From positions 186,001 to 250,000 of the forward strand of contig WFMF01000081.1 of NCBI GenBank assembly GCA_011033025.1: a stretch of 64,000 nucleotides of DNA. The letters are read 5' to 3'. This document shows, piece by piece, positions 34,516 to 45,306 of the stretch. The notes beneath the pieces are model-generated. The model was given only the letters and a program-made list of their open reading frames with translations, did not search any database and was not told the origin of the DNA. Origin of the DNA: Beroe forskalii. Its lineage: Eukaryota > Ctenophora > Nuda > Beroida > Beroidae. The position numbers and the translations under genes were made by a program. The first letter of the stretch is position 1; every line of letters begins with the position of its first letter.

Positions 34516-37500
34516 CCACGAAATCCACTTTGAAATCAAATTATCTGCACGTAGTATCGGGCAGAATATTGCGTAATCCTTGATGATGAATAAATAAATT
34601 CCCAATCGTTCTTTCAAGAATGAAATACTGATATACTTACTATACTGAAATAAACGCTCATCAAATTGAGGCAGAAATCTTTCGTTTTACGCATCATCCT
34701 TGATGATGCTCCGCAAAGTAGTGGTATTTCCTACTACCCTACACCAAATTGAAAAATTGGTTTGGCATTGGTTTGCCGTTCATGAAGGCCAATTCATCTA
34801 CCTACTAGCGTGTGTTGTGGCTTCATATGGTTTCAGTTTATACTTCAAAACAATTTTAATTATCGAGAAATTCAATTTTCAATTCGATTATATTTAAAAA
34901 TGAGTTTTACTGAAGAAATTAATTTGGAGAAATTGTGAAAAATGGAAGGAAACAAAAAAAAACCGAAAAACAAAACAAACAACAAAAACATTTAAAAGTT
35001 GTGTGGCGCGTCTGGGCCACCACTGAAGAAATTAATTTGGAGAAATTGTGAAAAATGGAAGGAAACAAAAAAAAAAACCGAAAAACAAAACAAACAACAA
35101 AAACATTTAAAAGTTGTGTGGCGCGTCTGGGCCACCGGGAATTGCGATATTCACGCTATCACACTTCCACTAAAACACGACAATTCTAATTCGTGGCATC
35201 TGACAGAAATTAATGAAAATAAAATGCTCGTGTGGTAGGTTTATTAACAGAGTTACTGTCAATTTTCAGACAAAAGCAGAATGAGTTCAGGACTCGCTTT
35301 CCAACTTTTTTTTTCGTGAGTCCATTTCAATCGAACAACTTGAGTTTTTTGCAAAGGAGCCAGGAGGCATGAACTGTTCGGTTACTTTATTTCAATGCAC
35401 AGTCCCATTTTGAAGAGGAAAATATAAGACAATGCCGTATAACGCATATTGATTGTTTTGTGGCATTTTGAAGCTTCAGACAATACCGTCTTTGTGTAGA
35501 ATGCCTCTCAATTGTTTTCACAGCTCATTGGAAATCAGCTCATGGGAAAATAGCTCATGGGAAATCAGCTCATGGGAAACCTGCTCAAATTGTTCCCCCA
35601 TTGGGACATTTGATTCAGTATTTTTGGTCATTTTCTGAAATTTGTACCATTTCTTTCGTTGAAAATTTTCGACTCATTTGCGAGTTGGTAACATTTTTGT
35701 TGAGAACTTTTGATCTTTTTCTGAAATGGTACCATTTTATGTCGAGGATTTTCTCTGCTTCTTAGTTTAAAACCGGCTTGAAATTGAGCAAGGATCGCAA
35801 AAATTAAACACGTTTATACCACAATTGAGCCATTTTTGTTTGGAATTGTAATCTGTTTGAAAATGGTGCCAGGAAAATGAAACCCCTATAAACCCCCAAG
35901 TGGATATCAAAAAATGAAAATATGAGGGTTAAATTCTTGGGGTTTATTGGGGTTCCCCCGCTATAAGGAAATGGAATGAACAATATTGAAGTAAGTTTTA
36001 AAAGACCTTAAAAATAACCGTTATCCATTAAACAAGAGAACCGCGATGATCCGACTTTTGGCTACACTTGCCGTTGTGCTGGGATGCTTACTTGGAATTG
36101 AAGCAGAAGGAACGCAAGCTTGCCCTGATACTCACCCGTATGCCTACTACAACGGCAGGTACTGTTGCGCAACAGGCAAGGAAAAAACATTTGAACCGCA
36201 AGGAGAAAAGTGCGATGGTAGTAGGATTGCGTTTAACAGTCTCTGTTGCGAAGTTGACGACTGGATCAGATGCCCTAGTGGCACATGTGGAGGTGAGTAT
36301 TTGCGGCAAATTGGTTTGACCCAATCACGCGATCCATCCTTTCCCCTGTCGTAATCGAAGTGACAAGTGACTTCAACTCGTGCCATCGTTTTTATGGGTT
36401 AATTTCTATTCCAACAGCTGTAACAGCCAATGATAGGAATCGAAGGATTAACCAAAGGTGTAATTTTGATTTCGATAATCAATAGCTATAAAAAATATAT
36501 GATATATCTTAATCTGTAGTTGGTTGACCCAGTTGGGTTCAGCTTCCCAAATGTTCATATTATTATTCTCAACCATCCATGATTTCTTGCAAAACATCTA
36601 TAAAAAGTAAAAACGTTTACAAAAAGGCCCATAGCTCCTTGTTCTTCTCAAATAATCGTGATGGCGATGTTAACAAAATAAATACCAGGGCCATGTCCCA
36701 TCTCTCATCCGTGGGTATACTACAACGGCCAGTACTGCTGCCAAACAAACAAGGAGAAAACACACGCCCCGCAAGGAGCAAAGTGCGATGGTAGCTGGAT
36801 TCAGTTTGACAGTCTCTGCTGTGAAAATGACGCCTGGGTCAAATGTCCTACTGGAAAATGTTAAGGTTCTGCCAAGAAAGCCAATTACGATGGATGGGAG
36901 AGTCTTTACTAGAAGCTCTGTTGCTCAAAAGTTTAATTGTTTACTATGATACATGACAATCATGGGTATCTTGCCTAATCATTAAATGTAAATTATTGGT
37001 TGATTAATTATCGAGCAACAATTTACATTTATTACCAGTTAATGAAGTACTAAAAAGTATAGTATTATATTGATTGTACTTAACAAAAGGACCTCGAGTT
37101 TATCATTTTCTAATTCGATCTCTAATTGTTAATAACTAGTTAAGTAGTTAATTATGAAGTTAGTTTCTTTATAGTTTCGTTATTTAAACAAGTTGTCTTG
37201 AAGCTCAATTCGGGGAAGGAAAACAGAAAGAATGAACACTGAGAATTTACTGCATTTAAAAGTTATATTGTTTGAACTACATTAAAACACCTTATCTTTG
37301 TATATTTATTGCTTTGAATTCATCCTTCGATAAAGAGGGGTCGGCCAGGGATTTGCGCTTTGCCATTGTCAAGACGTAGCCACAGGTCCTGGCTTGGGGC
37401 TTGCTATTGTCAGGGATCTGATATGGGGCCAGGGGGCTGAAAAATTTACACTGAAATTGATACTGCGAATAGGTAACCCAGTGAAAATTTTCGTGAATTA

Positions 37501-40500
37501 GATATAAAACTGAAAGTGTGATGGCCCACACACGCCATGCACAACTTTTCAGTTCTTTTTCATTTTCACAAATTCTTGGAATTTATTTTTTCAGACTCAG
37601 TACTACTGATTTTCATAAATCTATCGAATTGAAAATTGACTTTGTCAAAGATTGAAATTGTTTTGAAATAAAAACCCTAAATAAGTAAATATCGCGTTGG
37701 TACGTCTGAACCACCATACACAAGACATTTCAATAAAAGTGTCAATTTATTAGGTAGTTTGGTATTTACAGCACTTCTGTCTCGTGGTTTGTATACAAAG
37801 ATACAATGGACTACTGACAAGTGTACTACTGTATATTGTGTAACTTGTGTACCCAGTATACTACTCATCTGTCTAATTACAATATAGCAATAATGTAGCT
37901 CAGTTGTTATCATTGTATTTATGCATCATGAACTGTAATAATACCGAACTCCAATGAGATGATGTTGGTCTCTTAATGAGTTTTCGCATGTAATCATATC
38001 GTAAGTCGTATTAGTATAGTAAGTTGTTACTGCTGGTCTCCATTTATACCTATAGTAGTTCAACTCTGTTGTATAGGCTTGTAGAGTTATAGGGATGGTA
38101 AACTATAGGATGCTGGCAAACTATGATACTTTGTGAATTATTTGGCTGTGTTCATTTTCCAAAAACAAAGTGATGAAAATTCGGAAATGAATCATTTCAC
38201 CGTCACAATCTTGGTATATGTCTTGGCCAATGTTAACTGACTATGGTACCTGAACAGTATTTAAACTCCTAAGGAAGCTTGCTAAATTACAGCTTTCTTT
38301 ATGGAATATAGGAATATCATTCAGTTACTACTAATACTGTAAGTTAAAAAATAACATCTGATCTGCTTAAGTGCTTAGCTAGCTGTGTGCTGTGTGCACA
38401 ATTACAATAATTTTGGCACTGTAACCCCGCCCTCCGTCCTCCATAACTACCGTCAGATATCTTGTCATCTTGATGATAAGTTCTGTCGAGTATCTCCTCA
38501 TATAAACTCATGAAACAACACTGGTTGACTAATTGTCGGCTGTCAGAGATATAACCGAGTAGTAATTGCTGAAATATTATCAAAGGAAAGGAAACACTGG
38601 TATTTCTCCCGGATTATCTTGATGGGAACTCGGGAAGTCAGGAATGAGAACTGAGTTATTTTATGAGCAGAGACGTGGTGAGGGCATTGGGTATGGTACT
38701 TTGCAAAATCGTCCGATCAGTATCGGTGCTAATCAGTACTTATTAGCACTGATCAGCGCCGGAAAAGCGTTGATTCTTGCGAATTGCTCAAAATTAATAT
38801 GCCTTGGAGCTTTGGAGGGTTGTTATTTCGTAAGTACTATGTTCTGAATTAGTCAGAGTTGATAAACTGTTGGGCTGCCTGTTCACTGTAGTTTCCCGTG
38901 AACCTAATTTTGGGAATGATATCATATCTCCCATACTTCCCAGAAAAACAGAGTTTACACTGCCATGGTAAGATGCCAGCCCTGTTGACGGGTTTTTGAC
39001 ACACTGGTGACAGATTGATACGTTCACAAGCTTTATTTAGCGCTGAGTTGTTGTGTATACTACTTTGGCTCATCATCGTGTTTGGGAGATCTCAGTGTTG
39101 GCTCATACATTGCGAATTTCAGTGCCTCGAGCAGCAAGAAAATGAGATGAGATATGTCCAAACAATTGTCATTGCCACAAGTCTTATTTGGCACGAATAA
39201 AAACTATTTGTCAGCACAATTCATGATGTGTTGAAACTTCCACTTTGACGAGTTTGGGCAAGGGATGATGAATTTAGTAAAACAGTAAAACCATTCTGCA
39301 TCGTCTCTAATGCAATGTAGAGTTCGATTTCACCATCTAAGCTTCAGTTTTGGTTCTTCCTAAGAGATGATCAATTCCAAACCCCACCCATTTTCTCTTT
39401 TGTATCAATCCAATTACCTAATTCTTACCTGCCGAAACTTGTTAACTTCCTGGAAAAGTGGAAGGATGGAAGTGTACCAATTTCAGATGAATATCAATCA
39501 ATTACAGCTGTAACCATTATAATGCCTCAGCTAAATCTACAGCCCAAACTCCGCCCACAAACAGTAGGTCGTCGTTGAGTGACGTCATTATCATGATTTA
39601 ACATGCTATATAGATGACGTGACATCGTCAGTTTCCAGTAACCGGCTACTAGGTGGTATGGTAGATCTGTTGGTGACCTGTGAACCTTGTCCCTGAGTAG
39701 CATCCTCTTCTTCCCTGCTAACTTGCCCCAACCTGCACTCTCCTCAAAGCCTCCCCCGAGTAGGAAGGCTGGTCTACGTCATCAGTTCACCATGCTAAAC
39801 TCTGATAATGACGTCACGCTCAGCCGCCTAGTATTTGTGCCTGGTTTTAATACAACTTAAAATACAGCTCTTCATTTCCCGGTCTTTTCAAAATTACAAA
39901 GAGCGGAGTTTGAAAACGAGAAAGAGGGGGTTCTGGAAATTTATTACTATACGAATATATACTGTTTAAACAGGTTTCCAATTTCAAGGGTTAATAAACT
40001 TCAAATTGTGTGTAGGATTTATCAAGAATGTTGGAAGGACCTCTGTTTTGATGATTTAAGTCTACCCAAGAAAATATTGTGGTGATCTAATGTAAAACAT
40101 GTTATCAGTATTGAGTCTAAAGTTTCATGAGAAATGTTACGAAGTTTGGTGATTTTAAGAGCACGAAGTGGCGCGATGTTTTGATTTTAAAGGCCCCCGA
40201 ACGCAAAATTTTGACTTTGGCTAATTCCACAGATCTTAGGGCGTGAAGTACAATGTACTTTGTCCCACCCTCTAACTCTAATTAGTTTAGCTGCTATGAG
40301 CGATTGAAAATAGGACGGGCAGCAGAGAATTCGTGTTTACATACCATTATTTGAATAAACGGCAATCTTTGATGCCTCATAAGTAGACTTCTGAACAATC
40401 AATTTTGACCAAAGTTTTTTGAGTCATTAGGTCGGACTGTTGTCTAAAAGATAAAATGGTTGCAGAGTATGTCAAATCATTTTTAACGATGAATAATTGC

Positions 40501-43500
40501 ATTTCAATTTACAGCATGAATATCCACTGTTGCCCTGCATATATTTTGTTAGAATAACATGTAACATGCACTGTAATGTGATACGTATCGTCATCACGTA
40601 CGAAGAAATATCCGCCGTACTACAGGGAAAATGCTGCTGCCCTTTGAGGAATTTCGTAACTAAATTAGCTATTAGCGGCTATGAGCATCATATTGAAACC
40701 GGATTTTCGCTCTTATTGTTGATATTTCACCTATAAGAACACATTCCACCATAAAAAATGGAAAATTAAAATTTGAAATTTCTCGGTCGGGGGCCTTTAA
40801 GACTTTATCAGTATATCACTTTATCAGTTTACTTTCAAAGTCTGGGGCAATGAAGGAAATATGATCAACTTATCAAAACTTATCCTTTCTAGGTGTCAAT
40901 CTGTTATGGAGTGAAAAATTATTCATGGACCATAAAATCATGGCAATTTGTAACTGTCCAGGTTTTTAGAAAGGAGTCGGCAAGTTAGTACATTCAAAAC
41001 CTGTTGAATATCTTGAACACAAAATAAAAAGCCGTCATTATAGGGATATTTCGACATATGCTTTATGCCATTTTCAACCTGAGTTTAGATTTATTATACA
41101 ATGCTAACAAGCGAATATATAATAGTTATTGCCTACAAGCACGCTGATGATGATCTTTTAAACTGGTAAATTTAAACTAGACGACCTTACACACAAAATC
41201 ACAAAAATATGTTACATAACGTAGCAAACCAACAAGAAATTAATATATTATTATCTAATGTAATCACTGATGAAATGTACTAGATAAAGTGTTAAAAACC
41301 GATACAATATCTTATTTTTCTTGGCTCCAAGCTCTAATCATTACAAAATTTTCACAATATCGCCCGAAAAGTGGTTGGCAGTTACATGCGTGGCCTTCCC
41401 CCTTGCTAGCAATTTAAATGATTCAAAAGTTTATCCTCTCGTTCTACTATACCCAAGCTATTATTAGTAAGCACGTATGTAATCATTGGATAATTCTTAA
41501 ATAATGGTTTTAAATTGTGGGCTTTCGATGGAAACTTTAATTTTGAGTTTGATGTTAGGCATTTTAAAACCAAAGTTTTGAGTGGTACCATCATTTTAAA
41601 AGTCGCAAAACTGAAAGATATTTCTTAATTTTGGCGGACTGAGGGGCGCCAATTTGGTATAACATGAAAGCCCATAACCATAACATTTCATGTCCTGTTT
41701 AATGTCTTTGATATGTTATTCACCCTGCTCAGTGCACAGTACAGGACTGTTAAAAGTGCAAAATGTTTAGACTCCTGTCCAGGAGAATTTGGATGAAATT
41801 TTCAGCTTGTTAAGTTTTGCGATGACATGAAATCATTTTGAAAACTTTCGGTGTCCATCACTTGTATGATACAGTATTAGATCAGAATATCTTGAGATGC
41901 CAACATGTCATCACTCATAACATTTCCTTCGTCCTTAGAAACAGAAATGTCAGAATTAAATGAAAAACAAACGGTGTGAAAAATGGCGAAAAATCATAAT
42001 ACCACAGTTATTGAATAAATAATTTCATTTTGCCTTGCATCCTAGAAGTTTTTGAAACCTCATGTTTGTGGCTAGTTTCATAAGTTGCTTACTACTTGAA
42101 AGTTAAAACTGTCACACCCAACGTCTGTGAATCTGTCATTACTCATATTTTCATGTGTTCTTTCATCTAGAAAGTTTCGGCTGAGTCGTGTTTAAAATAA
42201 CTTCAGACTGAGAATTGAAAGATATATTTCGTTAAACTCTGTCTGACTGGTAAGATAAGTGCTAGAGAGAATATTTTCTGTACATTTCCATACAGTATTC
42301 TTCAACATTTCATCTTACAGCATCGCATGATGTTACTGTCACGCCTCATTCCGATGTTTGAATCAGGTACTCAATCAACTGTTTGAGAGATAGTATGAGC
42401 ATGCTCTCTACATACCAGCATGTCTTATCTACGTCACGTGTCCTGTGTACGTTTATGACACATGTCAGAATTTCACAAATCCTGATAATCGTACGAGTAC
42501 ATGCTTGTACGTAGGTACCTACATTGTGTGCAAGCATTGCCCAAAGTGTTATGTTGATAGAACAGTCCGACATCTCCATGAACGAGTATCAGAACATCGA
42601 AGGAAATTCTATGAACTTTTAGATAAGCCGAATGTTCGTTTTTCAGATAATTTTGAATCGTCCGATATTTATAGTCTAGGAGCTCACTTGGTCGATGACC
42701 ATGGCTTTTTAGATAAAACTAATTTTAATACCTCTTATGAAATTTTTATCTTAATGAATTCTAGTCCCAAAAATTTAGAAGTCAATGAACATAAATTTAT
42801 TCAAAAATTAAGATCAATTAAACCATTTGGAATTAATTCTAATGACCCCTTTGGGACATAGGTTCATATTACTTGAAAATCACTATCCTTATCTTCCCGA
42901 AATTGAAAGTTTATCTTCGGGTTTTCAACTTTCATTTTTGAGCCATCTAACCCCATACTGTATCCAAAAAAATTTAACCCGAACCATAATATTTTATGAT
43001 TTTTTCTAAGACCTGCTTCCTTTGATCACAAAATTAAGCCAATATGATTTGATAAGATTTATTTCTGCTTGGTTTGAGGCCTCAAAGGCAAGGAAAAATC
43101 ACAATATAGGTATAAATGATTAGAATATAAGGACAAGCGGGGGTCTGGGGGCAGCTGCCCCAGAAGCCAGACATCACAAGCACATAAAATCGTTGCCCAA
43201 ATATGACATGAGACTCAGTTTTAGAATATACTGACAAGCAGGGGTCTGGGGCGGAAGCCTCAGAAGCCAGACGTCCTAAGTAAACTAAATTAACCCCCTG
43301 ATATGATTTTGTGACTCCTTTCGGTTTGTTGTTAGATAGAAAATTTCATTGTTTTGTATTCAAATTTTGGAGTTTGCTTTCAAACATGTGGAGCCAGATT
43401 TTTGGCTCCACTGCCATGTCTACAATATTTCAATTCATCTTCGCTAAGATTAAAAGAGATAATAATCTTTGGACTCATGTAGTTTGTTTATCAAAACACA

Positions 43501-44907
43501 CTCCTCAATACATGCTCCTTTTTAAGCCGATTATCAATCAATGCATGACCCAAGGTGATGATAATCTTCGGATATATTCGGTTAATTAGTTCTCAAAATA
43601 AGAGAAATAATTCTGATTAAAACTAAGCTGCGTCCGGAAAAGAAATGTAGAAATAGATCAAACTCGAAAGTGAAGATGATCCTCAGATTGGGTTCATTTT
43701 TTGTATGAGAAATTTGAAAACTTATCTTCGGTCTGAGCCTTATCTTCCCTATGGGAATGAGATTGGACCAAATATGAAGGGGTGCTTTGGGATACCTCTA
43801 CTCTCATTTAAGACTTAGGTGGTTTTATATACATTTGATTTGCTGTTTTCCTAACCTAGCTTATTCTCATTGTAGGCACTGATGATGTGTAAAACGAAAG
43901 ATTTCTGTCTCAATTTGATGAGAGTTTAATTCAGTATATCAGCATTTCATTCTTGTCAGAGCGATTGGGAATTTATGTATTCATTGTACCTACATCCATT
44001 ACGAAGATTATGCTGTGGATGATCTGTAATGCTGATGATGTGATCGATTTGTGATCAGAGTCGAAATTTTGTAATAAAGTAATATTAAATAAGTAAATAT
44101 CGATAAATACGACATACTTTTAGATAATTTAAGGTTTTTGAGTCATTAGGTTATCAAAGACACTTTATTGGATTACATCTTTTCATGATGTTGTGTCAGA
44201 ATTTTGAAGCGTTTTAAAAACTTCGAAAAAATTTGATCAAGTTACAGATAAATTGTGAATTTCAGACTCCTAATTCCGAAATAAAACCGATTCAAACGAA
44301 TTTTTGCAGCTACTTTATAACTTTTTATACCAAAGCAGTGAACACACGTTGAAATAATCACATAATAACATGACTTGTTTTTTCAGGGACAGTACCAAGC
44401 CTGCAGGCGTTGTGTCGACTCCAGATTCGACGGTTAGCCGGTCCCACTCGACTACACAAACTTCTGGAGCTTCGCCAGCCCTCCCCCGGCTCATTCCTGT
44501 CGAACACCAGCTGCGACAAACAGAGTAACTTGGACGGACATTCCCAGTGCCTGATGGCAACAACACGGCACTCCAGCTACGTGCTGAGCAAATGCTTCTC
44601 TCTCGATACCTACCTCAACTTATCAAAAGACATGGACAAACCTGGTCCTGGGAAGCCGATGAGTGCGTCATCATCTTCAGAATGTCATGTCAAATCATCA
44701 GGAGGATCAGGAGATCACGTGACATCTTCAGGAGATCACGTGACATCTTCAGGAGATCACGTGACATCTTCAGGAGATCACGTGACGCCGTCAGAAGAGC
44801 TGCTTCCAGGGCCGTTGAGGAGGTATCTGCTCCACTGTGACGAGTATGAGAGGTGGTGGGAGATCAGGAGGAAGAACAAAATGTTTGCTATTGCTGTAGC
44901 AACTTAG
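21048..44907 (+). CDS. Ankyrin-repeat and SOCS-box protein (ASB family), 10 exons
   Basis: Exons 21048-21116, 21726-21846, 21993-22142, 22467-22576, 22714-22849, 26149-26231, 32252-32369, 32604-32736, 32944-33092 and 44387-44907; every junction is AG/GT and in phase, giving about 529 residues. A basic N-terminus (MAIKWLPTLLKRFSKRKRKQ) precedes seven ankyrin repeats, with repeated TPLHxxA, LLLExGADPNA and GRTALHLAAA motifs over residues 65-305. The last exon opens with an elongin-BC box (SLQALCRLQIRRLAGPTRLH). About 110 residues later it has the Cullin-box-like LLPGPLRRYLLH and ends KMFAIAVATstop. ASB proteins are substrate receptors of Cullin-RING ubiquitin ligases. The insert between BC and Cul boxes is unusual and contains SSGDHVT four times. 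Exon 9 (R/C/H-rich) is the least typical; a competing acceptor three codons upstream would run into a stop. Intron 9 is 11.3 kb and hosts another gene. Confidence 0.88.
21321..21503. mobile_element. Palindromic element with a tRNA-like core
   Basis: Arms of about 58 bases are near-perfect inverted copies. They include ATTTAATGAGATCATGACCA and AGTACTGAATAGGGAAGAAA on the left, with their complements at 21446-21503. The centre is the tRNA-like sequence at 21381-21446. It lies in ASB intron 1. Confidence 0.85.
21381..21446 (-). tRNA. tRNA-like sequence with a shortened anticodon arm
   Basis: 66 bases. The acceptor stem GGATTGG/TCAATCC, D arm GCTC/GAGC and T arm CCGGG-TTCAAGT-CCGGG all pair. The A box TAGCTCAATTGG and B box GGTTCAAGTCC are intact pol III promoter sequences. 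Only about 17 bases separate the D arm from the T arm, five or so too few for a normal anticodon arm, so no anticodon can be assigned. Probably a tRNA-derived repeat rather than a working tRNA. Confidence 0.6.
22237..22399. mobile_element. MITE in ASB intron 3 (about 163 bp)
   Basis: CATATGTGTGCAGACCGCTC and GAGGCCTCGATAAAGACATG on the left are mirrored by CATGTCTTTATCGAGGCC and CACACATATG on the right. The ends are inverted for about 50 bases. Confidence 0.8.
23273..24516. repeat. Cluster of GTTACGTAAYGCACA motifs
   Basis: TTACGTAA followed by CGCACA or TGCACA occurs at about 23274, 23450, 23640, 23662, 24339 (inverted half), 24349 and 24505. The intervening sequence shows no obvious repeat. 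Confidence 0.7.
25202..25543. repeat. Perfect 171-bp tandem duplication, open in frame on the minus strand
   Basis: Two copies starting at 25202 and 25373 appear identical. Because 171 is divisible by three, a minus-strand frame (25526 to 25089) runs through both and repeats a 57-residue unit including ENLYFCRRFGDERSTSKLIR. I recognise no domain, and coding is not established. Confidence 0.85.
28960..29040 (-). mobile_element. PLE terminal remnant (minus orientation)
   Basis: Minus strand reads CTTCTGATGAAGTATCGAAG, CCCGAAGGCAACGATATC, resembling the CTGATGA plus CGAA termini of Penelope-like elements. No coding sequence is attached. Confidence 0.4.
31523..31573. repeat. Perfect 51-bp palindrome (25-bp arms, 1-base spacer)
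   Basis: Arm 31523-31547 begins GTCCGAAAAAGAAACTTCGT and ends AGGAC. Arm 31549-31573 is its exact reverse complement, with a single T between. Confidence 0.95.
32020..32240. repeat. About 20-bp minisatellite (ACACCACATCTAACGTTG)
   Basis: Eight to nine imperfect units of ACCACATCTAACRTTGAC end just before the acceptor of ASB exon 7 at 32252. Confidence 0.9.
32389..32424. repeat. Partial duplication of ASB exon 7 end and donor site
   Basis: CGAGGCTTGTGTCGCCATGT and TACTCAATGCTGGT are repeated from 32336-32371. The copy therefore includes a second potential donor site 54 bases into the intron (GTTAGT instead of GTAAGT). Confidence 0.85.
32530..32603. repeat. Duplicated GGTAACCATGGTAAC segment before ASB exon 8
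   Basis: GGTAACCATGGTAACnCTTAC and ATGTTACAGGTG occur twice, so two nearly equal acceptor contexts (TGTTACAG) precede exon 8. Only the second keeps the frame as modelled. Confidence 0.7.
34485..34513. repeat. (TG)n microsatellite
   Basis: Uninterrupted TG run following TAGTT, in ASB intron 9. Confidence 0.95.
34555..34712 (-). mobile_element. PLE 3' terminal fragment (minus orientation)
   Basis: Minus strand reads GATGATGCGTAAAACGAAAG, then ATTTCTGCCTCAATTTGATG and GATTGGGAATTTAT. It matches 43871-43985 on the plus strand, which follows a GIY-YIG fragment. Confidence 0.7.
34909..35136. repeat. 113-bp tandem duplication
   Basis: ACTGAAGAAATTAATTTGGA begins both copies (34909, 35022), and both end GTGTGGCGCGTCTGGGCCAC. 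They differ mainly in an A-run length. Confidence 0.9.
35522..35592. repeat. 17-bp tandem repeat (AATCAGCTCATGGGAAA)
   Basis: Four imperfect copies of AnTAGCTCATGGGAAA-like units. Confidence 0.8.
35948..35962 (+). promoter_or_regulatory. Candidate TATA box of the Cys-rich gene
   Basis: GCTATAAGGAAA lies 94 bases before the ATG at 36046. The start codon is preceded by GAACCGCG, an acceptable animal context. Confidence 0.35.
36046..36864 (+). CDS. Secreted protein with two tandem 10-Cys modules, two exons
   Basis: Exons 36046-36292 and 36689-36864 (TAA) join in phase to give 140 residues. After a signal peptide (MIRLLATLAVVLGCLLGIEA) come two homologous modules of about 57 residues, one per exon. 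Shared pattern: CP-x3-HP-x2-YYNGxYCC-x3-KEKT-x2-PQG-x-KCDGS-x-I-x-F-x-SLCCE-x2-D-x-W-x-(R/K)CP-x-G-x-C. I know such YYNGxYCC modules from hypothetical secreted proteins of invertebrates but cannot name a function. The even cysteine number suggests a disulfide-stabilised extracellular protein. The gene lies on the same strand within ASB intron 9; a TATAAGGA at about 35952 may serve as TATA box. The exon/module correspondence shows an exon duplication. Confidence 0.85.
36865..39555. other. ASB intron 9, segment without a supported gene
   Basis: AT-rich. The frames at 37292-37531, 37677-37913 and 38644-38847 lack domains and splice context. ATTAAA near 36981 could end the Cys-rich transcript. 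Confidence 0.4.
39556..39840. mobile_element. MITE family D, full copy (about 285 bp)
   Basis: The left end CACAAACAGTAGGTCGTCGT followed by TGAGTGACGTCATTATCATG is mirrored by CTGATAATGACGTCACGC and GCCGCCTAGTATTTGTGC. The family signature is an outer AAATAGGCGG half and an inner TGACGTCATTATCATG half; related sequences lie at 52430, 60335, 61095 and 63960. Confidence 0.75.
40191..40796. mobile_element. piggyBac-type MITE with TTAA duplication (606 bp)
   Basis: TTAA (40187-40190) then AGGCCCCCGAACGCAAAATT at the left. At the right, reverse-complemented, AGGCCCCCGACCGAGAAATT, followed by TTAA (40797-40800). The inverted ends and exact TTAA duplication are diagnostic of piggyBac-type transposition. 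No transposase is encoded. Confidence 0.85.
42445..42861 (+). pseudogene. PLE fragment: GIY-YIG endonuclease domain only
   Basis: About 138 codons are open. TCLYVGTYIVCKHCPKCYVD holds the GIY-like and YVD segments with Cys pairs, then RTVRHLHERVSEHRRKFYEL, LGAHLVDDHGF and EVNEHKFIQKLRSIKPFGIN. These align in order with the C-terminus of the PLE protein at 16718-18688 (CEKQYVGKS, TRISGHRSHVG, LAEHLLEAHN, EQRWVSRLMTMRPLGLN), but it is a different family. No RT precedes it, so it is 5'-truncated. YVD replaces YVG. It lies in ASB intron 9. Confidence 0.8.
43121..43275. repeat. Duplicated GGGGTCTGGGG segment in the PLE tail
   Basis: GACAAGCnGGGGTCTGGGG followed by CAGAAGCCAGAC occurs at about 43131 and 43230. 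Confidence 0.75.
43860..44000 (+). mobile_element. PLE 3' terminus with CTGATGA/CGAAA motif
   Basis: CACTGATGATGTGTAAAACG, then AAAGATTTCTGTCTCAATTT and GATTGGGAATTTATG. The same sequence occurs inverted at 34555-34712. It probably closes the element whose GIY-YIG fragment lies at 42445. Confidence 0.65.
44700..44787 (+). repeat. 21-bp coding minisatellite in ASB exon 10
   Basis: Four copies of GGAGATCACGTGACATCTTC plus A, encoding SGDHVTS. The unit keeps the frame and carries the palindrome TCACGTGA. Confidence 0.9.
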
Positions 44908-45109
44908 GACAGTCTTACGCATTAAAAAGTTAGAATTGGCTGTTACAATGTCAAGAATATGTCGGAAATCCGCAGGAATTAGGAACTAGTGACTGCTACA
45001 ATCTAGGAAAACTGTTATAAGAAATGACTGGTTATAATCTTCTCTGATCAAAGAGCTGATATGCACCATTTGCTCATTTGTACCAAACGACCGGTTACCT
45101 TTTCTCAAT

Positions 45110-45306
45110 AAATCCGGTTACGGTTTCGGTTTCGGTTCGCTGAAAACGACGGTTAACCGGTATTTCGGTTTCGGTTCGGTTAACCGACCGATTTCACCAA
45201 ACGGTTAATTGCGAAATCAAAATATTCGGTTACGGTTTCGGTTTCGGTTGGCTGAAAACTCCCGGTTAACCGTTATTTCGGTTTCGGTTCGGTTAACCGG
45301 TCGTTT
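45110..45306. repeat. Direct repeat of CGGTTTCGGTTCGGTTAACC units
   Basis: Two copies, about 112 bases apart, of a segment rich in GGTTTCGGTTTCGGTT and the palindrome CCGGTTAACCGG. It follows the ASB stop and a possible AATAAA at about 45105. Confidence 0.8.

Noticed and set aside
38644..38847. Inverted GGTGCTAATCAGTACTTATT sequence as a MITE end
   Set aside because: Too short and imperfect, with no second copy found.
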